A stretch of 64,000 nucleotides of DNA from Streptococcus intermedius SK54 = ATCC 27335 (lineage in GTDB: Bacteria; Bacillota; Bacilli; Lactobacillales; Streptococcaceae), in assembly GCF_000413475.1 (NCBI RefSeq), contig NZ_ATFK01000004.1, forward strand, positions 62,001-126,000, written 5' to 3'. Each line of letters begins with the position of its first letter. The stretch's first letter is position 1. The notes beneath the pieces were generated by a model. That model made no database searches. It was not told the origin of the DNA and saw nothing but the letters and a program-made list of their open reading frames with translations. The translations under genes and the position numbers were made by a program. Below are positions 17,553 through 25,755 of this stretch, in pieces.

Positions 17553-17795
17553 AGGGATTGAATCAGATGGAGCTAAATAGGAACAATCAGCAGGTAGAGG
17601 TTTGGATTTACTCAAGGAATTTGGTATATTAGAAATGGAAACTAATTCCAGTTTAAGCATTTAGTAGGCTATTGATAACGTTTGGCGTAAAATACTGCCA
17701 GAAGAATGATGCTTACTTTCGTAAGCCCCAAATTGCAATAGTTGATTTATCAATGTATGATAGACTTTTTGTATATTATAACGACATAAAAGCAT
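17553..17795. other. Degenerate non-coding region after pyrE
   Basis: About 240 bases without a usable frame. Short pieces in different frames, such as LDLLKEFGILEMETN, are broken by stops and match nothing I can name. It looks like decayed coding DNA. Confidence 0.35.
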
Positions 17796-17829
17796 AAGAA
17801 GCTGAGACTTATTCCCCAGCTTCTTTTTG
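17796..17829 (+). terminator. Terminator of the pyrF-pyrE region
   Basis: AAGAAGCTG pairs with CAGCTTCTT (9 bp) followed by TTTTT. Confidence 0.75.
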
Positions 17830-17852
17830 AAATAACATAACCAATTAGATTT

Positions 17853-17861
17853 TGATATAAT
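17853..17861 (+). promoter_or_regulatory. Extended -10 promoter, leaderless configuration
   Basis: TGA precedes a perfect TATAAT. The next ATG is seven bases downstream, at the expected transcription start. Confidence 0.5.
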
Positions 17862-17867
17862 AGTCCT

Positions 17868-17996
17868 ATGCTAAAAATGTACCCTTTTTCTTTGCAATAT
17901 TATAAAAAATCATGTTACTTGTGTGCTTGCATCAGTGTTTTACAGCCATTATTCGTTTGGGGAGGATTTTTAGTCTTATTTGGATTGGGGTTTTAG
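17868..17996 (+). CDS. Small hydrophobic peptide ORF (42 aa), possibly leaderless
   Basis: The frame encodes a cationic, tyrosine-rich N-terminus (MLKMYPFSLQYYKKS), then a hydrophobic C-terminal segment (LFVWGGFLVLFGLGF). No ribosome site precedes the ATG, but an extended -10 is placed to start the transcript at the ATG. It could be a real single-pass membrane peptide or the surviving start of a decayed gene; the following bases carry broken frames. Confidence 0.4.
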   Translation: MLKMYPFSLQYYKKSCYLCACISVLQPLFVWGGFLVLFGLGF

Positions 17997-18310
17997 GTCA
18001 GTTGTAGCGAGATATGGAATATGAAAAAACGCCTTATGTTTACTTCTCTATACTTATACAAAAAAGAACGCTGTAGCACAATTTATCAGAAACTATTTTC
18101 TGAATGTGGATAAGAACGAGTACCAGTTTTTGCGTCATAGAATGTCATTCAGATGATAAATTGAATATGGTCAGTCTTGCAGTTTTTTGTGGCTTATTAT
18201 TTTTACTAATTTTTGAAAATAAGAAGATACGCTATTTGATACAATTTCTACAACAAATCATTGTGTAATCTATATTCAGGTTGATAGAACATTCACTAGA
18301 TTAGCTAAAA
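17997..18310. other. Decayed coding region before yozE
   Basis: Several short open pieces in different frames are visible. One, at 18167-18268, is a hydrophobic then basic stretch (MVSLAVFCGLLFLLIFENKK). They look like fragments of one lost membrane protein. I cannot identify the family. Confidence 0.35.
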
Positions 18311-18331
18311 ATTAAGAAAGGATAAAAATAG

Positions 18332-18547
18332 ATGCGAAAATCATTTTATACATGGTTGATGACAGAGCGCAATCCCAAAAGTACAGCGCCGAAGGCAATA
18401 CTAGCCGATTTAGTTTTTCATGAATCAACTTTTCCTAAGCATACGGATGATTTTGATGAAATTAGCCGCTATTTAGAAGAACATGCTGATTTTTCCTTCA
18501 ATCTTAGTGATTTTGATGCGATCTGGGAAGAATATCAAGCACATTAG
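18332..18547 (+). CDS. YozE family protein (UPF0346)
   Basis: The 71-aa protein begins [17 protein letters not shown] and has the acidic C-terminal half with FDAIWEEYQ typical of YozE/UPF0346, a small helical fold similar to SAM domains. The role is unknown. AAAGGA lies before the ATG at the usual distance. It precedes phoH, which has its own promoter. Confidence 0.9.
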   Translation: MRKSFYTWLMTERNPKSTAPKAILADLVFHESTFPKHTDDFDEISRYLEEHADFSFNLSDFDAIWEEYQAH

Positions 18548-18583
18548 TTCGGGAAAAAGATAGAATTTTCCGAGTTACTTTGC

Positions 18584-18589
18584 TATAAT
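18584..18589 (+). promoter_or_regulatory. -10 element for phoH
   Basis: A perfect TATAAT preceded by TGC (extended -10) predicts a start near 18596. That favours the internal TTG start of phoH over GTG 18602, which would leave only about six leader bases. Confidence 0.55.
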
Positions 18590-18622
18590 AAAGTAAATAA
18601 TGTGAAGAAAGAGGTTCTTTGT

Positions 18623-19693
18623 TTGCAAGAACATTCAGTAGAAATCATCCTACAGCATCCAGATGATACATTTCATCTTTTTGGTTCTAATGAACGTCAT
18701 TTGCGTTTAATGGAACAGGAGTTGCGGGTGACGATTCATGCGCGGACAGAAATTGTCCAGATTATTGGTGAGGAGATGGCCTGTGAAGAAGCCCGTCAGG
18801 TTATTCAGGCTCTGCTAGTCTTAGTTAACCGTGGAATGACGATTGGAACACCAGATGTAGTGACAGCTATTACAATGGTCAAAAATGGTGAAATTGATAA
18901 GTTTGTGGCTCTATACGAAGAAGAGATTATTAAAGATTCTTATGGTAAACCCATTCGAGTTAAGACTTTAGGGCAGAAAATTTATGTTGATAGCATTAAG
19001 AACCATGATGTTGTCTTTGGGATTGGACCAGCAGGAACAGGTAAGACCTTTCTTGCTGTAACTTTAGCTATGACAGCGCTGAAGCGAGGGCAGGTCAAAC
19101 GGATTATATTGACTCGTCCGGCGGTTGAAGCTGGTGAGAGTCTAGGATTTTTACCGGGAGACCTAAAAGAAAAAGTAGACCCTTATCTACGACCGGTTTA
19201 CGATGCATTGTATCAGATTTTAGGCAAGGATCAAACAACGCGCCTTATGGAGCGAGAAATCATAGAGATAGCCCCTTTGGCTTACATGCGTGGACGAACA
19301 TTAGATGACGCTTTTGTCATCTTAGATGAAGCGCAAAATACGACCATTATGCAGATGAAGATGTTCCTGACTCGACTTGGTTTTAATTCCAAGATGATTG
19401 TCAATGGGGATATTAGCCAGATTGACTTGCCAAAGAATAGTAAATCAGGTCTCATTGATGCGACAGAGAAATTGAAAAATATCAAGCAGATTGATTTTGT
19501 TTACCTATCAGCCAAGGACGTTGTCCGCCATCCTGTAGTAGCGGAAATTATCAAGGCTTATGAACATTCTACTGAAGTGACACATAGTCATTTTTCTAAA
19601 GAAGAACATTCAAGTTTGGCTAGTTCCGAAATCGTTGGCGACGCAATCAAGGAGAAGGAATCAGAAGATAATGAAGGAAATTCTCTTAGCTAA
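18623..19693 (+). CDS. phoH: PhoH family ATPase
   Basis: The protein is an RNA-associated P-loop ATPase of the PhoH/YbeZ family. Walker A is GPAGTGKT near residue 142 and Walker B is FVILDEAQN. The N-terminus (EHSVEIILQHPDDTFHLFGSN) matches the family start closely. I choose TTG 18623 because AAAGAGG lies eight bases before it; a GTG at 18602 has no ribosome site. PhoH often pairs with the YbeY RNase, encoded 9 kb downstream here. The DUF3781 gene overlaps its end by 23 bases. Confidence 0.93.
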   Translation: MQEHSVEIILQHPDDTFHLFGSNERHLRLMEQELRVTIHARTEIVQIIGEEMACEEARQVIQALLVLVNRGMTIGTPDVVTAITMVKNGEIDKFVALYEEEIIKDSYGKPIRVKTLGQKIYVDSIKNHDVVFGIGPAGTGKTFLAVTLAMTALKRGQVKRIILTRPAVEAGESLGFLPGDLKEKVDPYLRPVYDALYQILGKDQTTRLMEREIIEIAPLAYMRGRTLDDAFVILDEAQNTTIMQMKMFLTRLGFNSKMIVNGDISQIDLPKNSKSGLIDATEKLKNIKQIDFVYLSAKDVVRHPVVAEIIKAYEHSTEVTHSHFSKEEHSSLASSEIVGDAIKEKESEDNEGNSLS

Positions 19694-19919
19694 TCTGGAC
19701 AAGTTGCACACGACTGATTTTGGGAAAGTCCGTCTGCAAAAGAATCTGCTTTTGAGAGAGGAAAATCCAGTTTTATGGGCTAAGGGTTTTATCCAAAGAT
19801 CTGAGACAAAGATTAGTCATAAAGAAAAGAACTTCTATGTGTCTGATAATTATATTGTGTTGGCCATCCATACATCGTCCTATACCATCATTATAGGACA
19901 CAAAGAGTATAGATTTTAA
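19671..19919 (+). CDS. DUF3781 family protein (82 aa)
   Basis: The 82-aa protein (MKEILLANLDKLHTTDFG at the start, ending in a beta-rich YTIIIGHKEYRF) resembles DUF3781 proteins. ATG 19671 has AAGGAATCAGAAG upstream and lies inside the end of phoH; an in-frame start further up at 19635 would overlap phoH more without a better site. No membrane segment is seen and the function is unknown. A GNAT gene follows after three bases. Confidence 0.75.
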   Translation: MKEILLANLDKLHTTDFGKVRLQKNLLLREENPVLWAKGFIQRSETKISHKEKNFYVSDNYIVLAIHTSSYTIIIGHKEYRF

Positions 19920-19922
19920 AAG

Positions 19923-20423
19923 ATGATTGAACAACTATCTAGGCATTATAGCTGTAGGATACTAGCAGAAAAGGATATTCCAAGTATTTTATCTTTATAT
20001 GAAAGCAATCCTCTGTATTTTCAGCATTGTCCACCAGCGCCAAATTTGGAAAGTGTAAAAGAAGACATGGCTCGTCTACCTGAAGGTAAGGCTAAGGTTG
20101 ATAAATTTTATGTTGGCTTTTGGGATAGCTCTAACCTTGTAGCTGTTATGGATTTTGTCTATGCCTATCCTGATGAGGAGACAGTTTTTATTGGTCTATT
20201 TATGGTTGATCGGATCTATCAAGGGAAAGGTATTGGCAGCCAGATTGTGACAGAAGCGCTAGCCTATTTTGCTAAAAACTTTCGAAAAGCACGTTTGGCT
20301 TATGTCAAGGGGAATCCGCAATCTCAGCATTTTTGGGAAAAGCAGGGCTTCAAACCAATTGGAAGTGAGGTCAAGCAAGAACTCTATACGGTTGTTATCG
20401 TTGAACAGAGCTTAAGAGGTTAG
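19923..20423 (+). CDS. GNAT family N-acetyltransferase
   Basis: The 166-aa protein carries the acetyl-CoA loop YQGKGIGSQIV near residues 99-109, with MVDRIYQ just before it and HFWEKQGF near the C-terminus, as in GNAT enzymes. The substrate is unknown. It is tightly spaced between the DUF3781 gene and a TfoX-domain gene (two to three bases on each side), so the set is one transcript with phoH. Confidence 0.88.
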   Translation: MIEQLSRHYSCRILAEKDIPSILSLYESNPLYFQHCPPAPNLESVKEDMARLPEGKAKVDKFYVGFWDSSNLVAVMDFVYAYPDEETVFIGLFMVDRIYQGKGIGSQIVTEALAYFAKNFRKARLAYVKGNPQSQHFWEKQGFKPIGSEVKQELYTVVIVEQSLRG

Positions 20424-20425
20424 AA

Positions 20426-20746
20426 ATGGCATCAAGTAAAAACTATTTGGAATTTGTTTTGGAGCAATTATCAGGATTAGATGATGTGACTTACCGTTCT
20501 ATGATGGGAGAGTATATTCTTTACTTCCGTGGTAAGATTATTGGTGGTATTTATGATAATCGCTTTTTAGTTAAGCCAGTTCAAGCAGTCTTAGATAAGA
20601 TTGTCCAACCCTCGTATGAGTTTCCATACGAAGGCGCCAAAGAAATGATTTTGGTGGAAGACCTTGAAAATCAGGTGTTTCTAGAAGATTTAATTTTAGC
20701 CATGTATGATCAATTACCGCTACCTAAACCTAAAAAGAAAAAATAA
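20426..20746 (+). CDS. TfoX N-terminal domain protein
   Basis: The 106-aa protein has the TfoX/Sxy N-terminal fold pattern (YRSMMGEYILYFRGKIIGGIYD). It ends in a lysine tail (PKPKKKK) and lacks the C-terminal TfoX domain of proteobacterial Sxy. Streptococcal competence does not depend on Sxy, so a competence role should not be assumed. It is the last gene of the phoH unit. Confidence 0.85.
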   Translation: MASSKNYLEFVLEQLSGLDDVTYRSMMGEYILYFRGKIIGGIYDNRFLVKPVQAVLDKIVQPSYEFPYEGAKEMILVEDLENQVFLEDLILAMYDQLPLPKPKKKK

Positions 20747-20822
20747 ATGGAATGAAGCAAAGAGATGGATTTAAAAGCTCTTTTCTTATAGTGTTATACG
20801 ACTTAAAATGATAAGTAAAAAA

Positions 20823-20850
20823 GAGTCTGGGACAATAGCGTCTCAGACTC
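20823..20850. terminator. Terminator-like hairpin between tfoX-domain gene and ald
   Basis: GAGTCTGGGAC pairs with GTCTCAGACTC (11 bp with one G-U, 6-nt loop). A weaker hairpin (AAAGAG with CTCTTT) lies at 20759-20783. The two genes converge here. Confidence 0.6.
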
Positions 20851-20965
20851 AAATTATTTTTATAATAAATGAGCAGTTGTAGTAGGTGATTGTTCAAAAA
20901 AACTGCTTAAAAGGTGGTATATAGGACCTGCGAAGCAAGTTGGCATATCCTTTTATTTTTAAAAC

Positions 20966-22078
20966 TTATACTAAATCAGCGATATCAGTGTAGTCGCGAT
21001 TGAGCCCTTCTGCAACTGGTCGGTTAGTAATATATCCTTTATAAGTAGTCACTCCTTGTTGGAGTCCCGAATCATTTGCAATAGCTTGTTCAAACCCTTT
21101 GTCCGCCAAAGCTTCAATGTAAGGAAGTGTTACATTTGTCAAAGCAAGAGTTGATGTGCGAGCAACAGCACCAGGTATGTTGGCAACGGCATAGTGAAGT
21201 ACACCATGTTTTTCATAGACAGGTTCATCGTGAGTAGTTACACGATCAGCAGTTGTAACTACTCCACCTTGGTCAACGGCTACGTCAACGATGACAGAAC
21301 CTGGACGCATTTTACTGACCATTTCATCAGTAACGAGCTTGGGAGCTTTGGCACCAGGGATTAACACTGCTCCAATCACTACATCGGCCTCTTTGACACT
21401 TTCAGCAATATTGAAAGAATTAGACATAAGGGTCTGAATTTGATGACCAAAAAGATTTTCTAGTTCGGATAGGCGTTTAGCGCTGATATCTAGAATAGTG
21501 ACTTGAGCCCCTAAGCCGAGAGCGATTCGAGCGGCATGGGTTCCGACCACACCACCTCCAATGATAGTGACCTTTCCTTTTGGAACACCTGGAACACCAC
21601 CCAGTAATACACCAGAACCACCTTCTTGTTTGGTTAGAAAGTGAGCACCAATCTGTACAGCCATACGTCCTGCCACTTCACTCATGGGCACAAGTAAGGG
21701 GAGATTCCCCTCTTGGTCACGAACGGTTTCGTAAGCAATTCCTATTGTCTTGCTAATCGTCATAGCATCAGCTAATTCAGGTGCAGCAGCCATGTGCAAG
21801 TAAGTGAAGAGCAGGAGATCTTCGCGCAGGTATGGGTACTCCGCAACAAGCGGTTCTTTGACCTTAACGACCAACTCTGCTTTCCAAACTTCATCAGCTG
21901 TAGGGACAATAGTAGCCCCTTGTTTTTTATAGTCTTCATCCATGAAGCCGGACCCCAGTCCAGCCTGAGTTTCCACTAAAACTTGGTGGCCATGTCCAAC
22001 CAAACTGTGGACGCCAGCAGGGGTTAAAGCAACACGATTTTCATTATTTTTAATTTCTTTTGGGATACCGATTAACAT
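20966..22078 (-). CDS. ald: Alanine dehydrogenase
   Basis: The 370-aa enzyme interconverts alanine and pyruvate plus ammonia with NAD. It has the substrate residues in VVKVKEP (Lys near 74) and [11 protein letters not shown] (His near 95), and the Rossmann loop [15 protein letters not shown]. Length is typical. The start is preceded by AAAGGAGG. A CcpA-type operator lies 37 bases upstream, so carbon catabolite control is likely. It is monocistronic. Confidence 0.97.
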   Translation of the reverse strand: MLIGIPKEIKNNENRVALTPAGVHSLVGHGHQVLVETQAGLGSGFMDEDYKKQGATIVPTADEVWKAELVVKVKEPLVAEYPYLREDLLLFTYLHMAAAPELADAMTISKTIGIAYETVRDQEGNLPLLVPMSEVAGRMAVQIGAHFLTKQEGGSGVLLGGVPGVPKGKVTIIGGGVVGTHAARIALGLGAQVTILDISAKRLSELENLFGHQIQTLMSNSFNIAESVKEADVVIGAVLIPGAKAPKLVTDEMVSKMRPGSVIVDVAVDQGGVVTTADRVTTHDEPVYEKHGVLHYAVANIPGAVARTSTLALTNVTLPYIEALADKGFEQAIANDSGLQQGVTTYKGYITNRPVAEGLNRDYTDIADLV

Positions 22079-22114
22079 AGTTGTCCTCCTTTATTGAGAT
22101 GTTTTAATTGTATA

Positions 22115-22128
22115 TGAAAACGTTTTAA
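22115..22128. promoter_or_regulatory. Candidate cre (CcpA site) upstream of ald
   Basis: TGAAAACGTTTTAA is nearly palindromic around the central CG and close to the Firmicute cre consensus. It lies in the ald promoter region. Confidence 0.6.
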
Positions 22129-22151
22129 AAATCAAGATAAAATCAGAAGTA

Positions 22152-22180
22152 TTGATTCGCTTGAGTATTTATGGTATGCT
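22152..22180 (+). promoter_or_regulatory. Promoter for the RimJ/RimL-like GNAT gene
   Basis: TTGATT and TATGCT at 17-bp spacing lie 28 bases before the start codon. Confidence 0.55.
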
Positions 22181-22207
22181 ATGAGACAAAAAGGAGGTTC
22201 ATTCAAG

Positions 22208-22774
22208 ATGGAAAGTATTTATCTAAAACTAGTTGAAAACCGAGTTGTAGAAACAAAGCGCTTACTTTTGAGACCTGTGACATTGGATGATGCTGAGGAC
22301 ATGTTTGAATATTCCTCTGATGAAGAGAATACTCGCTATACTTTTTTACCTAATAAAGATTTGGAAGAAACAAAAAATATTATTGCTCGTTTATTTATTG
22401 GTCGACCGCTCGGAAATTGGGGAATTGAACTGAAGGAGAGTGGCAAACTGATTGGTAGCATTGACCTGCACAAATTGGATCCCGTTCTCAAGAAGGCTGC
22501 GATTGGCTATGTGGTTCATAAGGATTACTGGAATCAAGGTTTGGCAACGGAAGCATTAAAAGCCATACTTCAAATAGCTTTTGAAAGTTTAGCTATGAAT
22601 ATGTTAGTTGCTCTCCATGATGTAGAAAATCCAGCTTCAGGACGGGTTATGGAAAAAGCTGGTATGAAGTTTTCTCACATAGATTCTTATGCTGCCTTAG
22701 ATAAACATGAAGAAGGGCGAATATCTCAGAGGATTCATTATCATCTAACAAAGGAAGATTATTTTGGGAGATAA
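22208..22774 (+). CDS. RimJ/RimL-type GNAT acetyltransferase
   Basis: The 188-aa protein has the VETKRLLLRPVTLDDAEDMF start typical of ribosomal-protein-type acetyltransferases, then IGYVVHKDYWNQGLATEAL (acetyl-CoA loop) and ENPASGRVMEKAGM. AAGGAGG precedes ATG 22208 at 11 bases; the earlier in-frame ATG at 22181 lies before that site and is rejected. It stands alone between ald and the tRNA gene. The substrate is unknown. Confidence 0.88.
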   Translation: MESIYLKLVENRVVETKRLLLRPVTLDDAEDMFEYSSDEENTRYTFLPNKDLEETKNIIARLFIGRPLGNWGIELKESGKLIGSIDLHKLDPVLKKAAIGYVVHKDYWNQGLATEALKAILQIAFESLAMNMLVALHDVENPASGRVMEKAGMKFSHIDSYAALDKHEEGRISQRIHYHLTKEDYFGR

Positions 22775-22870
22775 AGGTGTGAAAGTGTCATCTGTAGAAA
22801 TTGCAATGATTCCGTGATGCAGGTTGCTAAGAGCTTCTTTTTTATTTGGTGAAAACATTTTTCAAATCTA

Positions 22871-22899
22871 TTGACAAGAATCTTTCTGCATGATATAGT
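22871..22899 (+). promoter_or_regulatory. Promoter of tRNA-Thr
   Basis: TTGACA and TATAGT are separated by 17 bases, and the tRNA begins 12 bases after the -10. Confidence 0.85.
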
Positions 22900-22910
22900 A
22901 AATAAGTACT

Positions 22911-22983
22911 GCTGATTTAGCTCAGTTGGCAGAGCGCATCCATGGTAAGGATGAGGCCGCCGGTTCGATCCCGGCAATTAGCA
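22911..22983 (+). tRNA. tRNA-Thr (anticodon GGT)
   Basis: A full cloverleaf can be drawn. The acceptor is GCTGATT with AATTAGC (one G-U), and the D arm is GCTC...GAGC. The anticodon stem CATCC/GGATG holds loop ATGGTAA (anticodon GGT), and the T arm is GCCGG/CCGGC with TTCGATC. The discriminator base is A, and CCA is not encoded. A strong promoter and a terminator flank it. Confidence 0.93.
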
Positions 22984-22994
22984 TGAATAACAGG

Positions 22995-23021
22995 AAAAAG
23001 TCCAGTTTATTGGGCTTTTTT
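22995..23021 (+). terminator. Terminator after tRNA-Thr
   Basis: AAAAAGTCCA pairs with TGGGCTTTTT (one G-U) and a T run follows, 11 bases after the tRNA. Confidence 0.75.
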
Positions 23022-23026
23022 GCATT

Positions 23027-23739
23027 GGTGACGATATTAAGACATCAAATTCACCAGCTATTATAGGTGATGGTATTCTCTTAGGTCAAAGCGTTGGTAC
23101 AGACCTAGTCGGTTTGGACTTCTATCAAATAATGCTGGTATCTGACCCGATTACAGGCGCTTCCGGCTAACTTCATCATGGTCAATACTTAAGGAAAACG
23201 TTTTGTAGATGAGTACGGTAGTCGGGATAAATGAGTTCAGGCAGCAATTGACAATGGTGGTTTTTTCTATCTGATTGTAGACGATAATATGAAAGAAACA
23301 GCTTATAATACAGTCAAGAAAAGATTGATGCACAGGTAGCACATGGAATGATTTACCGATCAGATAATTTGGAAGAGTTGGCTTAACAGCTACAAATGGA
23401 TCCACAGCTCTTTACCAAGACGATCACAGCTTATAATATTTATGTTGATGTAGGCTATGATCTTGAATTTGAAAAAAGAGCTTTCGACCTCAAGGTTGAA
23501 AATTCACCATTTTATGCCACTCCTTGAAAACCAGTCGTTCACCATACTATGAGCGGTCCTAAGATTGATACGAAAACGTATGTTATCAATAAGCAAGGAC
23601 AAGTTATCCGAAGTTTCTACGCAGCTTGAAAGTAGCTGGCGGATTGCATGTTGGAAACCGTTTGAGTGGTAATTGCCTTACTGATATTTTTATTTTTGGA
23701 CGTATTGCAGCCGAAATTGCTATTACAAAGAATTGTTAA
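23027..23739 (+). pseudogene. Flavocytochrome c / fumarate-reductase-type flavoprotein, C-terminal remnant
   Basis: Pieced together across frames, the DNA encodes recognisable blocks of an FAD-binding fumarate/urocanate-reductase-type protein. The blocks are [87 protein letters not shown] and [15 protein letters not shown]. At least eight stops and frame breaks interrupt it. The FMN and GxGxxG N-terminal parts are missing; the remnant begins just after the tRNA-Thr terminator. It is a dead gene. Confidence 0.85.
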
Positions 23740-23796
23740 TCTTGATTTTAAGGCAGAAAATTCATTCAGTTTTGGGAGGATTTTTTGTAAATATTC

Positions 23797-23825
23797 TTGA
23801 CAAGCATTTCTTTTAATGTTAAAGT
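23797..23825 (+). promoter_or_regulatory. Promoter of the ABC-exporter leader
   Basis: TTGACA and TAAAGT at 17-bp spacing predict a start near 23832, about 28 bases before the leader ORF. Confidence 0.65.
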
Positions 23826-23859
23826 ATTAACTAATTAAAAGTAGAAAGGAGAATGTATC

Positions 23860-23931
23860 ATGAATAATGTAAAACAAAACAGTACTCAGATATATCATAC
23901 GACAGAACTCCTTTCTAGCACAGCACTGTAA
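23860..23931 (+). CDS. Leader peptide of the ABC exporter operon (23 aa)
   Basis: AAAGGAG lies eight bases before an ATG that opens 23 codons rich in Asn, Gln, Ser and Thr (MNNVKQNSTQIYHTTELLSS, then TAL). The stop is followed by an AT-rich 10-bp hairpin and then a strong terminator ahead of the exporter genes. The ribosome site TAGAAAGGAG (23842-23851) is exactly complementary to CTCCTTTCTA (23908-23917) within the ORF. This arrangement fits ribosome-controlled attenuation. The peptide itself probably has no separate role. Confidence 0.6.
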   Translation: MNNVKQNSTQIYHTTELLSSTAL

Positions 23932-23965
23932 TTTATTTTTGATGAAAAAATAAATAAAAACAAGT

Positions 23966-24002
23966 AAGCTCAGGACAGGTTTATTCTGTCTTGAGCTTTT
24001 TT
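23966..24002 (+). terminator. Attenuator terminator before the ABC exporter genes
   Basis: AAGCTCAGGACAG pairs with CTGTCTTGAGCTT (13 bp, one G-U, 7-nt loop) and ends in six T, 22 bases before the first exporter start. GACAGAA (23901-23907) in the leader ORF can pair with TTCTGTC (23984-23990), which would break the terminator. Confidence 0.75.
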
Positions 24003-24024
24003 GTGTGTTTAGGAAAGGATTAGG

Positions 24025-25755
24025 ATGATTAAAAGTTTATTTGGATATATAAAAGAGCATAAATGGTTATATTTGTCCATTGCTCTGGTTTTACTATTGT
24101 ATGATTTTACAATGTTGATTCCAACACAGGTAATTCAGCGTTTAGTAGATTATCTTTCGCATCATAGTTTGACACAGCAGAATTTAATTAGAGATGTTAG
24201 TTTGTTGGCTCTGGTGACGATTTGTAACTATCTTTCAGCTTACTATTGGCATTTAAAGATATTTCAATCGTCCATTGATTATAAATTTCTCATTCAAAGA
24301 AGAGCTTTTGAAAAATTGGTAGCTATGAGAATGCCTTTCTATGAAAAATTTCGTTCTGGTGATATTCTAACGCGTTTTTCAACAGATGTTGAAGGAATGA
24401 TGGAGATGGCTGGCTATGGAATTGTAATTCTCTTATATGCTGGAGGTATGATTGTCTTTGTCATTCCGACCATGTTTTTTATCTCATGGGAAATTAGCTT
24501 ACTGGCTATGATTCCGCTTATGACATTGATGATCTGGATTTATTTTCTTGGTAAAAAACAAGATAAACTAGTCGAAAATAATCGTGAAGCAGTGGCATCT
24601 TTGAATGATGAGGTGCTGGAAACAATAGAGGGAGTCCGAGTTGCGCGTGCTTATAGCAAGAAGACAAGTCAGAAAGAACAGTTCCAATTGCGCACAAAAG
24701 CTTTATCTAAGGTTGGTGATCAAATTGCCAGCATTCAATATCTTTACGCGCCTCTCTCCTCTGTCTTTATCGCTTTATCAACGATTATTGTGCTTCTTAT
24801 TGGGGCTATTTTTATAATAATGGGACAGTTAACAATTGGGCAAGTGATCGCTCTTCAATTGTATATGATTAGCCTTATTGAACCTTTTTGGATGTTGTCG
24901 GACTTTATCTTGGTCTATCAAACAGGGAAAACGTCTTTTAAAAAGGTCGCAGAATTGATTGAAACGACAGATGATATGAAAATGAGTGGCAAAGAGGAGT
25001 TAAGACATCTTATCTCTATTCGTTTTCAGAATTATCATTTCACTTATCCACAAACAAAAAGACCTAGCTTGCGTAACATAGCTTGGCAAATTGAAGCAGG
25101 AAAGACGTATGGTATTGTTGGAAAAACAGGATCTGGTAAAACAACCTTAGTTCGTCAGCTTCTTCAGCAATATCCTGTTGGACGAGGTACATTTCAGATA
25201 AATGGAAAATCCGTCAGTCACTATTCACGTCCATCGATTGAAGCAATGATTGGCTATGTCCCTCAGGAGCATATTTTGTTCTCAAAATCTGTCAAAGACA
25301 ATATTGCCTTTGGTAAGAGAAATGCGACATTAAGCGATATTGAGAAAGCTATTAAAACAGCAGCATTTTCAGAAGATTTAAAACGAATGCCAGACGGACT
25401 GGAAACTCTTATTGGTGAGAGAGGAGTGTCAATATCTGGCGGTCAAAAACAAAGAATTTCTTTAGCACGCGCCTTTATTAGACAACCAGAAGTCCTCATT
25501 TTGGATGATTCTTTGTCAGCAGTTGACGCTCAAACAGAGCGTCGAATTATCAAAAATCTTCAGGATATGCGAGCTAATCAGACAACGATCATTGTGACAC
25601 ACCGTTTGTCAGCTATCCAGCAGGCAGACTGGGTTCTTGTCTTAGAAGATGGACAAATTGTTGAAGAAGGGACACCGAACCAGTTGCTAAATAAAGGAGG
25701 CTGGTATGCCGAACAATATCAGCGGCAGCAACATCAGAAAGGAGGGAGCAAATGA
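24025..25755 (+). CDS. ABC multidrug exporter, half A (BmrC/YheI- or PatA-like)
   Basis: The 576-aa half-transporter has six membrane segments in residues 1-310 and a nucleotide-binding domain after about 330. Walker A is GKTGSGKTT near 364, the signature is SISGGQKQR and Walker B is VLILDDSLSAVDA. The residue after Walker B is Asp, not the catalytic Glu, so this half holds a degenerate ATP site, as known for BmrC-type partners. It overlaps half B by four bases (ATGA), so the two form a heterodimer. The leader attenuator resembles those described for bmrCD and patAB. Confidence 0.92.
   Translation: MIKSLFGYIKEHKWLYLSIALVLLLYDFTMLIPTQVIQRLVDYLSHHSLTQQNLIRDVSLLALVTICNYLSAYYWHLKIFQSSIDYKFLIQRRAFEKLVAMRMPFYEKFRSGDILTRFSTDVEGMMEMAGYGIVILLYAGGMIVFVIPTMFFISWEISLLAMIPLMTLMIWIYFLGKKQDKLVENNREAVASLNDEVLETIEGVRVARAYSKKTSQKEQFQLRTKALSKVGDQIASIQYLYAPLSSVFIALSTIIVLLIGAIFIIMGQLTIGQVIALQLYMISLIEPFWMLSDFILVYQTGKTSFKKVAELIETTDDMKMSGKEELRHLISIRFQNYHFTYPQTKRPSLRNIAWQIEAGKTYGIVGKTGSGKTTLVRQLLQQYPVGRGTFQINGKSVSHYSRPSIEAMIGYVPQEHILFSKSVKDNIAFGKRNATLSDIEKAIKTAAFSEDLKRMPDGLETLIGERGVSISGGQKQRISLARAFIRQPEVLILDDSLSAVDAQTERRIIKNLQDMRANQTTIIVTHRLSAIQQADWVLVLEDGQIVEEGTPNQLLNKGGWYAEQYQRQQHQKGGSK

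Noticed and set aside
20426..20746. TfoX-domain protein as the competence regulator Sxy
   Set aside because: Only the N-terminal domain is present, and streptococcal competence is controlled by ComX pathways. No support for that role.
23189..23203. GGAAAACGTTTTGT in the flavocytochrome remnant as a cre site
   Set aside because: It lies inside the coding part of a dead gene (encoding GKRFVDE), so the match is explained by the former protein.
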